64,000 nucleotides of DNA from Candidatus Microbacterium colombiense (GCA_029203165.1 CP119308.1:3348001-3412000); one strand, 5' to 3'; counted from the stretch's first letter, positions 1-8,946 are shown. Translations and numbers: made by a program. The notes: generated from the letters alone by a model not told the origin.

Positions 1-719
1 AGCGCGATCCCCTGTTCGCTCGCTTCGGCGATGCGCTCGAGATGCACCTCCTCCGCACGGAGCGCGAGCACGGTGTCGACGCCGCGCACCGCTTCGATCG
101 TGCGCTGTCCGCGCTCGGCGACGGCGACCCGATGGGCGCGGTAGACGGGAGCGGAGCGGCGGAGGAACCACCGCAGCGAGAAGTACTGCACGGGAGCGGC
201 GAGCAGGGCGGCCAGCGCGAAGCGCCAGTCCAGGATGCCCATTCCCGCCAGGCTCAGGCCGATGCTGAACAGCGCGGTGAGGAAGGACGGCAGGGCTTCT
301 TCGACGACCTGTCCGACGGCGCGCACGTCTCCGGACAGACGAGACACCAGGTCGCCCGTTCCTGCGGCTTCGATGCGGGCGGTCGGTTGGGCCAGGGCGG
401 TGCGGAAGGCCGCCTCGCGCACCTCACGGATCGTGCCCTGCCCGAGACGCGCGAGCAGGATGCGCCCGACCCAGGTGAGCGCGGCGCCGACGGCCAGCGA
501 TCCCAGCAGAACCGAGCCGGAGATCACGAGCGACCCGCCGCCTCCGACGATGTCGTCGACCATGCCGCCGATGATCAGCGGAGCGAGCAGAGCCGCGCCC
601 ACACCGGCGCAGAGGGTGAGCACGGCCCCGACGACCAGGCCCCGGCGGCGGCGCAGCATCGACCACAGGCCACGCGCGGTCTCGCGCCGCGAGGCGATGG
701 GAAGCTTCTCGTCGGTCAC
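1..719 (-). CDS. ABC transporter half, permease part (partial, 3' end outside window)
   Basis: This is the N-terminal part (239 codons) of an exporter-type ABC half-transporter whose C-terminus lies beyond the left edge. The visible part is the membrane domain: a basic N-terminus (LRRRRGLVVGAV), then hydrophobic helices with the TMD pattern 'GGMVDDIVGGG ... TGDLVSRLSGDVRAVGQVV ... ERGQRTIEAVRGVDTVLA' typical of the ABC_membrane family. The GTG start at 719 overlaps the stop of the upstream half-transporter (GTGA, 716-719), so the two are translationally coupled and probably form a heterodimer. It is the last visible gene of the siderophore-uptake operon starting at 7284. The ATPase domain is not visible, so whether it is catalytically intact cannot be judged; its partner is degenerate, which predicts this one carries the consensus site. 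The substrate is unknown; a siderophore-linked role is inferred from context. Confidence 0.85.
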   Translation of the reverse strand, partial: MTDEKLPIASRRETARGLWSMLRRRRGLVVGAVLTLCAGVGAALLAPLIIGGMVDDIVGGGGSLVISGSVLLGSLAVGAALTWVGRILLARLGQGTIREVREAAFRTALAQPTARIEAAGTGDLVSRLSGDVRAVGQVVEEALPSFLTALFSIGLSLAGMGILDWRFALAALLAAPVQYFSLRWFLRRSAPVYRAHRVAVAERGQRTIEAVRGVDTVLALRAEEVHLERIAEASEQGIA

Positions 720-2332
720 GCCCCGCTCCTCACGTCGTGCACCTGATGGCACGCCGACAGGAGCGACGCGCGATCGGTGAGCAGCAGGATCGTGCGCCTC
801 TCGGCCGCGAGTCCGGCGGCGACCTGGGCCTCGGTGATCGGATCGATCGCGGTGGTCGGCTCATGCAGCACGATCAGGCGCTGCGGCTGGTGCAACGCGC
901 GGGCGAGCAGCAGGCGCTGCCGCTGCCCTCCCGACAGTCGCAACCCGCGCTCGCCGACCCGCTCCTCGAGGCCGTCGGGCAGTCGGCGCACCACCTCGTC
1001 GAAGGCTGCGGCGCTCAGATGCGCCTCGTCGATCCGATCGGCGATGTTCTCGGCCGCCGTGCCACTGAACACGGCAGCGTCGTGCGGGGGCGCGAAGATC
1101 ACCGCGCGCAGCCCCTCAGGACCGAGCAGTGCGGCATCGACGTCATCGACGACGAGCTCCCCCACGCGCGCATCACGACGTGCGCCCAGGAGACGTGCGA
1201 GATCCTCGATGCGATCGGGATCGGCCCGGATGCCTGTCACCTCCCCGTCGACGACGTCGAGGTCCCGGCCCTCGACACGTATCCGCGCCACGACGCGCGG
1301 CATCGCCATCGTCGACGCGGCCGCATCGCTCGGGCGGGCGCCGCGAGCATCCGCCGACGCGGCATCCGTCCCTCGTGCATCCTGCGGCGCCGTCTCGGCA
1401 CGGAACTCCGCGATGCGGGTCGCGGAGCCGTGCTTCGAAGCGATCTGCGCCGGCAGGTATCCCAGCGACTGGAGTGGCCCGCGGATCGTCTGCGCCAATC
1501 CGATCGCGGTGACGAAGCCGCCGACGGAGATCGCCCCGTCGAGGGCGAGCCAGCAGCCGAGCACCGCGATGACGGTGAACGCGAGTCCACTGACCAGCAG
1601 GTTCAGAGCGGTCAGCCCTGCCGCAGCCTTCTCGGCGCGATAGGCCGCCGCCGCCGCGATCGCGCTCTCCTCGACGTAGCGGTCGGCCGCGCGTGATGCG
1701 CCACCCAGAGCGCCGAGCACGCGCAGGCCGGTGGCGAAGTCGGTGCTGACCGCATCGAGCCGAGCGGCCTGTCGCTGCGCCTCGTAGCCGCGACGGCGAA
1801 GTCCGCCGCTGACCGCGTGCACGATGAACGCCTGCAGGAGGGTGCCGACCACGACGGCGATCGCGAGGGGCCAGGCGATGAGGAGCAGAGTGACGCAGGC
1901 GACCAGCACCGCGGTCGCGGCCGCGGCCTGCTCGGCGATCACCCAGAAGAACCCAGCGGTCTCACCGGCATCCGATGAGGAGATCGTGAGCACCTCGCCC
2001 GCGGGCCGGCGCGTGCGGCGGCGCAGCGCCAACCCCAGCACGCCCTGGCGCAGCGCGTGCTCGCCCTGCGCATAGACGCGGGTGCCGGCGCGATCGCCCA
2101 GCTGCCACGCCAGGATCAGCACGGTGAACACCCCGACGAGGAAGGCGAGCGCCCAGGCGAGCGCGTGCGGATCGGCTGGGGCGATCGCCCGATCGATCAC
2201 GACGCCCACGGCGATCGGCACCATGACCTCGGCGAGCTGGTGCCCGCAGAACCCGATGATCGACAACACCGCCCTGACACGACGACTCGCGCCCCAGACT
2301 CCCTCACGGAAGACTCCCCCGACGGTGGTCAC
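716..2332 (-). CDS. ABC half-transporter with degenerate ATPase domain
   Basis: A 538-residue exporter-type half-transporter: six hydrophobic segments in residues 15-300, a linker rich in Ala/Asp/Arg (about 310-345), then a nucleotide-binding domain. The signature LSGGQRQRL is intact (about 466-474), but the other ATP-site elements are lost. No Walker A P-loop is present where one is expected (about 363-383, GEVTGIRADPDR). The Walker B aspartate is replaced by histidine (LIVLHEPTT, about 486), and the H-loop histidine is replaced (TDR for AHR, about 519). Such loss is known in asymmetric heterodimeric ABC exporters, where one site is catalytically dead. The GTG start at 2332 overlaps the stop of the FecE-like gene (GTGA). 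A longer reading upstream in this frame is only a shadow of that ATPase. It pairs with the next gene (1-719). Confidence 0.88.
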   Translation of the reverse strand: MTTVGGVFREGVWGASRRVRAVLSIIGFCGHQLAEVMVPIAVGVVIDRAIAPADPHALAWALAFLVGVFTVLILAWQLGDRAGTRVYAQGEHALRQGVLGLALRRRTRRPAGEVLTISSSDAGETAGFFWVIAEQAAAATAVLVACVTLLLIAWPLAIAVVVGTLLQAFIVHAVSGGLRRRGYEAQRQAARLDAVSTDFATGLRVLGALGGASRAADRYVEESAIAAAAAYRAEKAAAGLTALNLLVSGLAFTVIAVLGCWLALDGAISVGGFVTAIGLAQTIRGPLQSLGYLPAQIASKHGSATRIAEFRAETAPQDARGTDAASADARGARPSDAAASTMAMPRVVARIRVEGRDLDVVDGEVTGIRADPDRIEDLARLLGARRDARVGELVVDDVDAALLGPEGLRAVIFAPPHDAAVFSGTAAENIADRIDEAHLSAAAFDEVVRRLPDGLEERVGERGLRLSGGQRQRLLLARALHQPQRLIVLHEPTTAIDPITEAQVAAGLAAERRTILLLTDRASLLSACHQVHDVRSGA

Positions 2333-3156
2333 GGCAGCGTCGCCGAACCGAGCGGCACGACCAGCGGGCTCCCCGCGACCGGATCGGCGATCACCAGGCA
2401 CTCGAGCCCGAACACCTCCCGCACCAGGTCGACGGTGACGATCTCGCGCGGTTCCCCCTCGGCGACGACCTGACCGTCTTTCATCGCGATGATGTGGGTG
2501 GCGTAGCGGGCGGCGTGGTTCAGGTCGTGCAGCACAGCCACGAGCGTACGGCCTTCGCCATGCAGTCTCCGGAACAGCTCGAGCAGCTCGATCTGGTGTG
2601 CGATGTCGAGGAACGTGGTGGGCTCGTCGAGCAGCACGATCGGTGTCTCCTGCGCGAGCGCCATCGCGACCCACACCCGCTGGCGCTGACCGCCGGAGAG
2701 TTCATCGACCAGGCGGGTCGACAGCTCGGTCGTGTTGGTCGCGGCCAGCGCATCGGCGACGGCGCGCGCGTCTTCCGCCGACCACTGCTTGATGAGCTTC
2801 TGATGCGGGTACCGACCGCGCGAGACGAGATCGGCCACCACGATGCCGTCGGGCGCGAGCGAGGTCTGCGGCAGGAGCCCGACCTGGCGCGCGAGCGCCT
2901 TGGCCGGCATCCCCGCGATGGAGGCTCCGTCGAGCAGCACCCCGCCCCGCATGGGCTTGAGCAGACGCGCGAGACTGCGCAGCAGCGTGGATTTGCCGCA
3001 GGCGTTCGGACCGACGATCACGGTGAACGATCCGTCGGGGATGCGCACCTCGAGCCCCTCCGAGATGACCCGACGGTCGTAGCCGATCGTGACGTCGGCG
3101 GCATGCAGGCGTGCCGGCATGGGAATGGTGGATGCCGGAACGGCGGATGAGGTCAT
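2329..3156 (-). CDS. Iron-siderophore ABC transporter ATPase (FecE/FepC type)
   Basis: A 275-residue ABC ATPase that would energise siderophore import with the two FecCD permeases upstream. It has Walker A (GPNACGKSTLLR, about residue 50), the signature LSGGQRQRVWVAMALAQ and Walker B IVLLDEPTTFLD, followed by the AHQIELL stretch common in FepC/FecE proteins. Length is normal for the family. The ATG at 3156 follows an AAGGA ribosome-binding site and a 25-nt gap from the permease stop; its own stop overlaps the following ABC gene by 4 bp. Expression should follow the iron-responsive promoter at 7340-7358. The exact siderophore cannot be told from the sequence. Confidence 0.93.
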   Translation of the reverse strand: MTSSAVPASTIPMPARLHAADVTIGYDRRVISEGLEVRIPDGSFTVIVGPNACGKSTLLRSLARLLKPMRGGVLLDGASIAGMPAKALARQVGLLPQTSLAPDGIVVADLVSRGRYPHQKLIKQWSAEDARAVADALAATNTTELSTRLVDELSGGQRQRVWVAMALAQETPIVLLDEPTTFLDIAHQIELLELFRRLHGEGRTLVAVLHDLNHAARYATHIIAMKDGQVVAEGEPREIVTVDLVREVFGLECLVIADPVAGSPLVVPLGSATLP

Positions 3157-3181
3157 GGCCTGGAGTCCTTGCGAGGTTCGG

Positions 3182-4306
3182 TCATCGGCGTCGGGTCTCG
3201 CGGATCAGGAGCCAGACGAAATAGAGTCCGCCTACCGACACCGTGACGATGCCGACGGGCAGTTGCAACGGCGCGAAGACGCGCTGCGCGAGGAAGTCGC
3301 TCACCACGAGCAGCAGGGCGCCCGTGACGCCTGCGGCGACGAGACCGACTCCGGCCGACCGGGTCAGTCGACGGGCGATCTGCGGGGCGACCAACGCGAT
3401 GAAGGCGATCGGGCCGGCGGCCGCGGTGACCAGGGCGACCAGGGCGACGCCGAGCACGATCGCGACCAGGCGCACGCCGGTGGGACGCGATCCCAGCGAT
3501 CCGGCCGCATCGTCGCCGAGCTCCAGCACCCGCAGCGCAGGGGACAGCGCGAGCACGGCAGGGATCAGCACCGCGAGCACCACCGCCACCGGGATCAGCT
3601 GGTCGATCGAGAGCCCGTTCAGGGAGCCGCTCCCCCAGACCCCGGCCGTGAGCTGCTCCTCGGGCGATGCCTTGAGCATGAGGTAGGTGTTGAGCGCGGC
3701 GAGCAGCGCCGAGACTCCGATGCCGACGATGATCAGGCGGAATCCCTGCACCCCGCGGCGGTAGGCGAGCACGAAGACGACGAGCGCGGTGGCGATCCCT
3801 CCGGCGAGCGCGCCGACCGCGACGGCGTAGTAGCCGCCGCCGGTCACGAGCAGCACGATCAGCGCTCCCGTGTACGAACCGGAGGAGAAGCCGATGATGT
3901 CGGGCGAGCCGAGCGGGTTCCTGGTCAGTGACTGGAAGATCGCCCCCGACATTCCGAGCGCGATGCCCAGCAGCGCGGCCAGCAATGCCCGCGGCATCCG
4001 CCATTCCCGTACGACGAGCACGGTGCCTCCGTCGGCCGTGCCGAGGAGCCCCGAGACGACCTGATCGAGGGGGATGTCGTACGTGCCGGTGGAGATCGAG
4101 AGGATCACACCCGCGACGGCGACGACGGCGAGCGCCAGCGTCACGACGAACGCCCGCAGGGAAGCACTGCCCGACCACCGGCGACCCTGGAGTTCGATAC
4201 GGCGATACCCGAAGTCGACGACGGCGCCCGCCGCCGCATCCGGAGATGCGGTCGTCGCGGTCGAGGTCGAGGTGGATGTCGATGCCGAGATCCCGGTCGA
4301 GATCAC
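3182..4306 (-). CDS. Iron-siderophore permease (FecCD family)
   Basis: A 374-residue polytopic permease of the FecCD family. It shows the family pattern 'LGIALGMSGAIFQSLTRNPLGSPDIIGFSSGSYTG' in pieces (early TM region), a conserved GPIAFIALVAPQIARRL segment that contacts the ATPase, and a C-terminal hydrophobic tail. The first about 50 residues are a low-complexity Ser/Thr-rich tail (STSTSTST...) before the first helix, which is longer than usual. The GTG start at 4306 overlaps the previous permease stop by 4 bp (GTGA); no better start lies between it and the first helix. It forms the second half of the channel with the 4303-5388 product. Confidence 0.92.
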   Translation of the reverse strand: MISTGISASTSTSTSTATTASPDAAAGAVVDFGYRRIELQGRRWSGSASLRAFVVTLALAVVAVAGVILSISTGTYDIPLDQVVSGLLGTADGGTVLVVREWRMPRALLAALLGIALGMSGAIFQSLTRNPLGSPDIIGFSSGSYTGALIVLLVTGGGYYAVAVGALAGGIATALVVFVLAYRRGVQGFRLIIVGIGVSALLAALNTYLMLKASPEEQLTAGVWGSGSLNGLSIDQLIPVAVVLAVLIPAVLALSPALRVLELGDDAAGSLGSRPTGVRLVAIVLGVALVALVTAAAGPIAFIALVAPQIARRLTRSAGVGLVAAGVTGALLLVVSDFLAQRVFAPLQLPVGIVTVSVGGLYFVWLLIRETRRR

Positions 4307-5388
4307 AGTGTGCTCACCTTCGTGCGACGGGCGAGGAGGATCAGCACGGGAGCACCGACGAACGCCGTCACGATGCCGACCTCCAGTTCCTGGGGAGCGA
4401 GGATCACGCGGCCCACCACGTCGGAGGTGAGGAGGAGCAGAGCGGCGCCGACGGCGGAGAACGGGATGATCCACCGCTGATCGGGTCCGGTGAACCAGCG
4501 CACCACGTGCGGCACCATGAGCCCGACGAAGCCGATCGGACCGGCCGCCGCCGTCGCCGCGCCGGCGAGCAGTGTGACGGCGATGATGACCAGCACTCGC
4601 GTGCGCAGGACATTCGCCCCCAGCGAGCGCGCGAGGTCGTCACCGAGCGAGATCGCATTGAGAGGTCGTCCGGCGATCGCGCCGAGCAGCAGCCCGACCG
4701 CGATGGGGACAGCCACCACCACGAGCGTGGACCAGCCGCGACCGGCGAGGGAGCCGGCGCTCCAGCGCAGCATGTCGTCGAAGGAGTTCGGGTTGAGCAT
4801 CGTGATCGCCGAGGCGAAGCCCCCGAGCACCGCACCGAGCGCGATGCCGACGAGGGTGAGCCGCACCGGGGTGGCTCCGGCCGAACCGACCGAGCCGAGG
4901 GCGTAGACGAGCACGGTCACGATGATCGCCCCGATGAACGCGAACCACATGTACTGCGAGATCGCGGTCACCCCGAGCAGACCGATCGCGATCACCACCG
5001 CCACGTTCGCCCCCGCGCCGACGCCGAGGATGCCGGTGTCGGCGAGGGGGTTGCGCGTGAGCGCCTGGATCAGGGCGCCGGCAACTCCCAGAGCAGCACC
5101 GACGACGAGCGCAAGAGTCGCCCGCGACATCCGCATCTCGTGCACGATGTACGAGGTCTCGCCAGCGTCCGGATGCCAGAGCGCCTGCCAGATCTCCCCG
5201 AATCCGATGCCGCGGGCGCCGACCCAGAGGCTGAGCAGGAAGACGGTCGCGAGCAGCGCGGCCGCGCCCAGGAGGAACAGCGTGCGGGTCAGTGCCGCGC
5301 GCGGGTTCCGGGTCGCCGCGGCGACGGAGGAATCTCCGGCCAGGGGGTCGACGGCGGCGGCAGCGACGGCGGATTCGGTGACGGTCAT
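4303..5388 (-). CDS. Iron-siderophore permease (FecCD family)
   Basis: A 361-residue integral membrane protein of the FecCD family, partner of the following permease. Diagnostic stretches are ALIQALTRNPLADTGILGVG and AAGPIGFVGLMVPHVVRWFTG, the latter being the cytoplasmic coupling helix that meets the FecE-type ATPase. About nine to ten hydrophobic segments are visible after a 35-residue cytoplasmic N-terminus. The ATG at 5388 lies 4 nt after the stop of the siderophore-interacting protein; an upstream in-frame extension is only a shadow of that gene. Confidence 0.92.
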   Translation of the reverse strand: MTVTESAVAAAAVDPLAGDSSVAAATRNPRAALTRTLFLLGAAALLATVFLLSLWVGARGIGFGEIWQALWHPDAGETSYIVHEMRMSRATLALVVGAALGVAGALIQALTRNPLADTGILGVGAGANVAVVIAIGLLGVTAISQYMWFAFIGAIIVTVLVYALGSVGSAGATPVRLTLVGIALGAVLGGFASAITMLNPNSFDDMLRWSAGSLAGRGWSTLVVVAVPIAVGLLLGAIAGRPLNAISLGDDLARSLGANVLRTRVLVIIAVTLLAGAATAAAGPIGFVGLMVPHVVRWFTGPDQRWIIPFSAVGAALLLLTSDVVGRVILAPQELEVGIVTAFVGAPVLILLARRTKVSTL

Positions 5389-5392
5389 GCGC

Positions 5393-6268
5393 TCAGAGCC
5401 CGAGCTGCGCGAGGCGGGCGTCGTAGAGGTCGCGGAGCTCCTCGTGGTCGGCATCCGCGGACTCCCAGATCGCCTGCAGCCCGGCGACGGTGTCGTCGTC
5501 GAGACTCTCGTAGCGCTCCAGCCACTCCTCCTGCCGCTCGCGCCAGTACCCGATCACGGCGTAGCGGTCGGCGGGGAGACCGCGCTCGTGCCGCAGGTAC
5601 CGACGGGCGTCGCGCAATTCACCTGCTTCCCCGGCGACCCAGACGTACGAGTCGTCGGTGATCGGCAGTGCCCGCAGCACCTCGGTGATCGCGCTGGGCG
5701 CGACGCCGTTGCCGCGCCCGATGATCCAGCGCACCGAGAGGGAGCCGTCGCCGATCTCCAGTCGATGCGAGTCCTCGGCGATCTCGACGGCGGCGACCGC
5801 GCGCACGCCTGCTGGCAGCTGTTCGCTCAGCCGGGCGAGCGCGGGAAGACCCGTGGCGTCGGTCACGAAGATCTGCTCGACGGCGCCGGTGGGCGGCTCG
5901 TAGAGACCCCGCGGATCCCCGAACGCGACCCGGTCCCCCGGCCTGGCCCCGGTCGCCCACGTGCCCGCACGACCGTGGCCGTGCACGACCAGGTCGATGT
6001 CGACCTCGCCGGCGGCGGCATCGTGGCGACGGATCGTGTACGGCTCGACGTGATCCTCGACGCCTTCCGGATAGTGCCACACGCCCTCGTCGTCGACGCG
6101 CGGCAGGTGCAGCACGCCATCCGATGCCGGAAAATGCACACGAACGAATTCATCACCGATTCCGGTGGTGCGGAAACCCTCCAGTCCCGCACCACCGAAG
6201 GTGACGCGCACCATGCCCGGCGTCAGCCGAGTGGTGCGCGTCACCTCTGCGACATGCAAGGCGTTCAT
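5393..6268 (-). CDS. Siderophore-interacting protein (FAD-binding ferric reductase, ViuB/SIP type)
   Basis: A 291-residue cytoplasmic flavoprotein of the SIP family, which releases iron by reducing ferric siderophores after import. It has the FAD-binding motif EPYTIRRHD (about residue 76) preceded by the beta-barrel pattern 'MVRVTFGGAGLEGF', the NAD(P)H-side motif VTDATGLPALARL, and the C-terminal YVWVAGEAGELRDARRYLRHE that is characteristic of the family. The ATG at 6268 shares one base with the stop of the substrate-binding protein (TGATG), so translation is coupled. A second, more diverged SIP occurs at 12732, so each transporter block has its own reductase candidate. Confidence 0.93.
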   Translation of the reverse strand: MNALHVAEVTRTTRLTPGMVRVTFGGAGLEGFRTTGIGDEFVRVHFPASDGVLHLPRVDDEGVWHYPEGVEDHVEPYTIRRHDAAAGEVDIDLVVHGHGRAGTWATGARPGDRVAFGDPRGLYEPPTGAVEQIFVTDATGLPALARLSEQLPAGVRAVAAVEIAEDSHRLEIGDGSLSVRWIIGRGNGVAPSAITEVLRALPITDDSYVWVAGEAGELRDARRYLRHERGLPADRYAVIGYWRERQEEWLERYESLDDDTVAGLQAIWESADADHEELRDLYDARLAQLGL

Positions 6269-7284
6269 CAGCCCTGCGCGTCGACCTTCTCCTGCACCTG
6301 CGCGAGCAGGTCCTCGAGGTCGTCGAGGTTCTCCAGCGCCCAGCCGAAGGAGCCGGTCGGCGACAGCGGGATGTAGTCGAAGACCATGTCGTTCTGCACT
6401 GCGGGGAGGTTCTGCCAGATCGTGTTGGTCGCGAGGTTGGCACGCCCCTCTTCGTTGCCGCGCATCACGAAGACGGCGTCGGCGTTGGAGATCCGGTCCA
6501 GGTTCTCGTACGAGAACCAGTTCGGGAACTTCGCCTCGTTGACCTCGTCATCCGTCTGCTCGCGGAAGGTCGCACCGAGATCGCGCAGGATCGGGGTCGA
6601 GAAGTGCGTGTCGGCGTAGGTGCCCCACTCGTCGGCGACCGGCACGAAGACCGTCACGGCCTGGTCGGCGAGGATGTCGGCGTACTCCTCCTTGATCGCG
6701 TCACGACGCGCGTCGTACTCGTCGACGAGCGGCTGCAGCACGTCTTCCTTGCCGAGGATCTCGGCGAGGTCGGTCGCGCGCGTGCGCCAGCTCTCGCCGT
6801 CGCGGGCCTCGAACGTGATGATCGGGGCGACCTTCTCCAGTTCCGCGCGCAGCGGGTCGTCCATCGTCAGGAAGTCGCTGGTCGCGATGATGAGGTCGGG
6901 GTCGGCCTTGGCGACGGCCTCGAGGTTGAGCTCGTAGTACTCCCCGATCGATTCGGCATCGGAGTCGGCGATCGCCTGCGAGTACTGCGTGGGGATCGCA
7001 ACGCCCTCGGTGTCGGTGAAGTACGTGTTCACGACGCCGACGGGCATCACCCCGAGGTCGATCAGCGCGGCGGGCGTGTAGAAGTCGACCGAGACGATGC
7101 GCTCGATCTTCTCGGGGAGCTCGACCGTGCCGAACTCGTTCTCGTAGACGCGGGTCGCACCCGCGGCGTCATCGTCGGCCGGAGCGCTGCAGGCGGCGAG
7201 CGCGAACACGGCGGTGGAGGCGGCGAGGATGCCGGCGAGGCGGAGCGCTCTGCGGTTCGGGTGCGCGGAGGCGAAGAGGGACAT
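6268..7284 (-). CDS. Iron-siderophore substrate-binding lipoprotein (FecB/FepB type)
   Basis: A 338-residue secreted lipoprotein that would capture the ferric siderophore. An N-terminal signal peptide (NRRALRLAGILAAST...) ends in a lipobox LAAC near residue 32. The mature part shows the periplasmic-binding-protein pattern for cluster VIII proteins: RIVSVDFYTPAALIDLGVMP near the start, DPDLIIATS, and a C-terminal NLDDLEDLLAQVQE helix. The ATG at 7284 has a good AGGAG ribosome-binding site. It is the first gene of the minus-strand uptake operon and lies 55 bp downstream of an IdeR/DtxR-like box (7340-7358), so iron repression is expected. Confidence 0.94.
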   Translation of the reverse strand: MSLFASAHPNRRALRLAGILAASTAVFALAACSAPADDDAAGATRVYENEFGTVELPEKIERIVSVDFYTPAALIDLGVMPVGVVNTYFTDTEGVAIPTQYSQAIADSDAESIGEYYELNLEAVAKADPDLIIATSDFLTMDDPLRAELEKVAPIITFEARDGESWRTRATDLAEILGKEDVLQPLVDEYDARRDAIKEEYADILADQAVTVFVPVADEWGTYADTHFSTPILRDLGATFREQTDDEVNEAKFPNWFSYENLDRISNADAVFVMRGNEEGRANLATNTIWQNLPAVQNDMVFDYIPLSPTGSFGWALENLDDLEDLLAQVQEKVDAQG

Positions 7285-7339
7285 GGGACTCCTGTGATTC
7301 GCAGCGAAAACGCCGGGCGAGATGACCGCCCGGCGTTGG

Positions 7340-7358
7340 TAAGGGTTGCCTGACCTAA
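7340..7358 (-). promoter_or_regulatory. IdeR/DtxR-like iron box upstream of siderophore-binding protein
   Basis: Read on the minus strand, the 19 bases TTAGGTCAGGCAACCCTTA match the DtxR/IdeR consensus TTAGGTTAGGCTAACCTAA at 15 of 19 positions. The site lies 56 bp before the ATG of the binding-protein gene, where it would overlap a promoter. Iron-dependent repression of the uptake operon is inferred. Confidence 0.65.
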
Positions 7359-7416
7359 GCTAACGGATCACCCATGCCGAAGAGGGGACGACTTGTACCG
7401 GTTTCGGTACAAGGGA

Positions 7417-8217
7417 TCACTCGCCCGGCTGGCGCTCGGAACGCGATCCCCGCACATATTCCGCGGGAGTCTGCCCCGTGAGCTCGCGGAAGTGGTCGAT
7501 GAAGGTCGATGGGTTTCGGTACCCCACGACCCGCGAGACGGAGACGATCGATCGCCCGTGTGTGAGTTCGCGGATCGCCAGCTGCAGGCGCGCGAGGATG
7601 CGCCACTGGGTGAACGACATTCCCGTCTCGGCCTCGAACTGCCGGGCCAGGGTGCGCCCGTGCATCCCGCATTCATACGCCCAATCCGCGGTCGTGCGTT
7701 TGTCGGACGGGTCGGCGAGGATTGCGCTGGCGACCATGTGCAGGTGCGGGCTGCGCGGCATCACGAGTTCGAACGACTCTCGAGGCGCAGGCACGAGCAG
7801 ATCGAGGATCACCCGCTGCACGCGCACGCGGGCCGGCTCGTCGAGCGCGCCCTGCAGGTTGTGGTCGAGCAGCACACGCAGTGGTTCCGTCATCGCGACG
7901 CCGGTGACGACCTCCGGCATCGCGGCGGTGTGGGGACCGCCGCCCCGAAAATACGTCGCCCGCACGCGGGCACCGCGCTCGGCCGACGCTCGGTGCACGA
8001 TGCGCGACGGCACCCACACGGCGAGTGCGGGCGGGATCGCCCAGACGCGCCCTTCAGCCTCCAGCCGCGCCATGCCACCGGCCGACCAGAGCAGCTCGTG
8101 CTCATCGTGCACGTGCTCGGGCCACACCACCGGGTCGTCGACGTCGTATTCGAACGTGGTGAGGAGATACCCCGGCGGCACGCGCAGGTGATCGGGTTCC
8201 AGCGCCGAAGCGCTCAC
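7417..8217 (-). CDS. AraC-family transcriptional regulator
   Basis: A 266-residue regulator with an N-terminal cupin-like sensor half (PEHVHDEHELLWSAGG, about residues 33-50) and a C-terminal double helix-turn-helix of the AraC type (ADWAYECGMHGRTLARQFEAETG and VSRVVGYRNPSTFIDHFRELTGQTPAEY). The GTG at 8217 overlaps the stop of the TetR gene (GTGA), so both regulators are made from one mRNA. It sits between the two iron-uptake blocks. AraC proteins beside siderophore genes (AlcR, YbtA types) often sense the siderophore; that role is inference here. Its own target site was not identified. Confidence 0.92.
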   Translation of the reverse strand: MSASALEPDHLRVPPGYLLTTFEYDVDDPVVWPEHVHDEHELLWSAGGMARLEAEGRVWAIPPALAVWVPSRIVHRASAERGARVRATYFRGGGPHTAAMPEVVTGVAMTEPLRVLLDHNLQGALDEPARVRVQRVILDLLVPAPRESFELVMPRSPHLHMVASAILADPSDKRTTADWAYECGMHGRTLARQFEAETGMSFTQWRILARLQLAIRELTHGRSIVSVSRVVGYRNPSTFIDHFRELTGQTPAEYVRGSRSERQPGE

Positions 8218-8897
8218 GCTCCCCGCCGATCCAGACGCGCCCGCACACCGTCGATGACGAGGTCGACCTTGTCAAGCCACCATGAGCTCGGCGCCCCTGG
8301 TTCCCCCATCGCGTAGCGCATGGCCTCGAGATACTCCCCCGAGACGACCGGATCGCCGAGCACCTCGCCCGCCTCCGCCATCCGGGCGAGCACCCGCTCG
8401 CTGTAGCTCTCGCCACTCTCGGTGGGGCGGTGCAGCGCCTCGATCGTGAGGTAGGAATCGGCCGTCATGTCACCGATCGTGTCGACGATGAGCGCGGCCT
8501 CGCGCAGACCGAAGCCGAGTCGCGCCGTGAGGTACTCCACCACCAGGTACGACTGCGTGACGAGCTCCGGCGGCACCGACGACATCAGGCGCAACCGCTG
8601 GGCGAGGCCGGGGTGCGCGCGGAACATCTCCCACATCGCCCTGGCACAATCGCGCAGGTATTCGGCCCAGTCGTCGGTGGGATCGGGCCAGTCCCCACGG
8701 GTGATCGCCACCGCGGCGGCGCCGTCGAGCATGTCCTCCACGCCGCCGATGTGGCGGTAGAGCGTGGACTGGTCGACACCGAGGCGGGCGGCGACGGAGG
8801 TCGTGGTGGCGCGATCGAGACCGAGCTCGAGCACGGCGTCGAGGATGGCCTCCCGCGAGGTGAGCGGAGGGCGTCCGCGGCGGGGTCGATCGGCCAT
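8214..8897 (-). CDS. TetR-family transcriptional regulator
   Basis: A 227-residue TetR protein. The DNA-binding helix-turn-helix is at the N-terminus (AILDAVLELGLDRATTTSVAARLGVDQSTLYRHIGG) and the C-terminal part is a helical ligand domain of the TetR_C type. I chose the ATG at 8897; an in-frame TTG at 8945 would add 16 residues but would overlap the putative control region. It is divergent from the IrtAB-like operon and overlaps the AraC gene downstream. The perfect 9-bp inverted repeat at 8995-9017 is a good candidate operator, which would make it a local repressor of the divergent transporter operon and possibly of itself. Confidence 0.9.
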   Translation of the reverse strand: MADRPRRGRPPLTSREAILDAVLELGLDRATTTSVAARLGVDQSTLYRHIGGVEDMLDGAAAVAITRGDWPDPTDDWAEYLRDCARAMWEMFRAHPGLAQRLRLMSSVPPELVTQSYLVVEYLTARLGFGLREAALIVDTIGDMTADSYLTIEALHRPTESGESYSERVLARMAEAGEVLGDPVVSGEYLEAMRYAMGEPGAPSSWWLDKVDLVIDGVRARLDRRGA

Positions 8898-8946
8898 CGC
8901 CCCATCGTACCGATCGAGCGCGCACCCCTTCAGATCCTCCACCAAC

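Noticed and set aside
42..780. Long plus-strand open frames opposite the first ABC gene
   Set aside because: They are Arg/Pro/Ala-rich shadows caused by high GC; the minus-strand frame shows clear ABC membrane-domain sequence.
2333..2674. Upstream extension of the degenerate ABC gene to 2674
   Set aside because: The extension reads the FecE-type gene in the wrong frame; the GTG at 2332 with a GTGA overlap fits the operon pattern.
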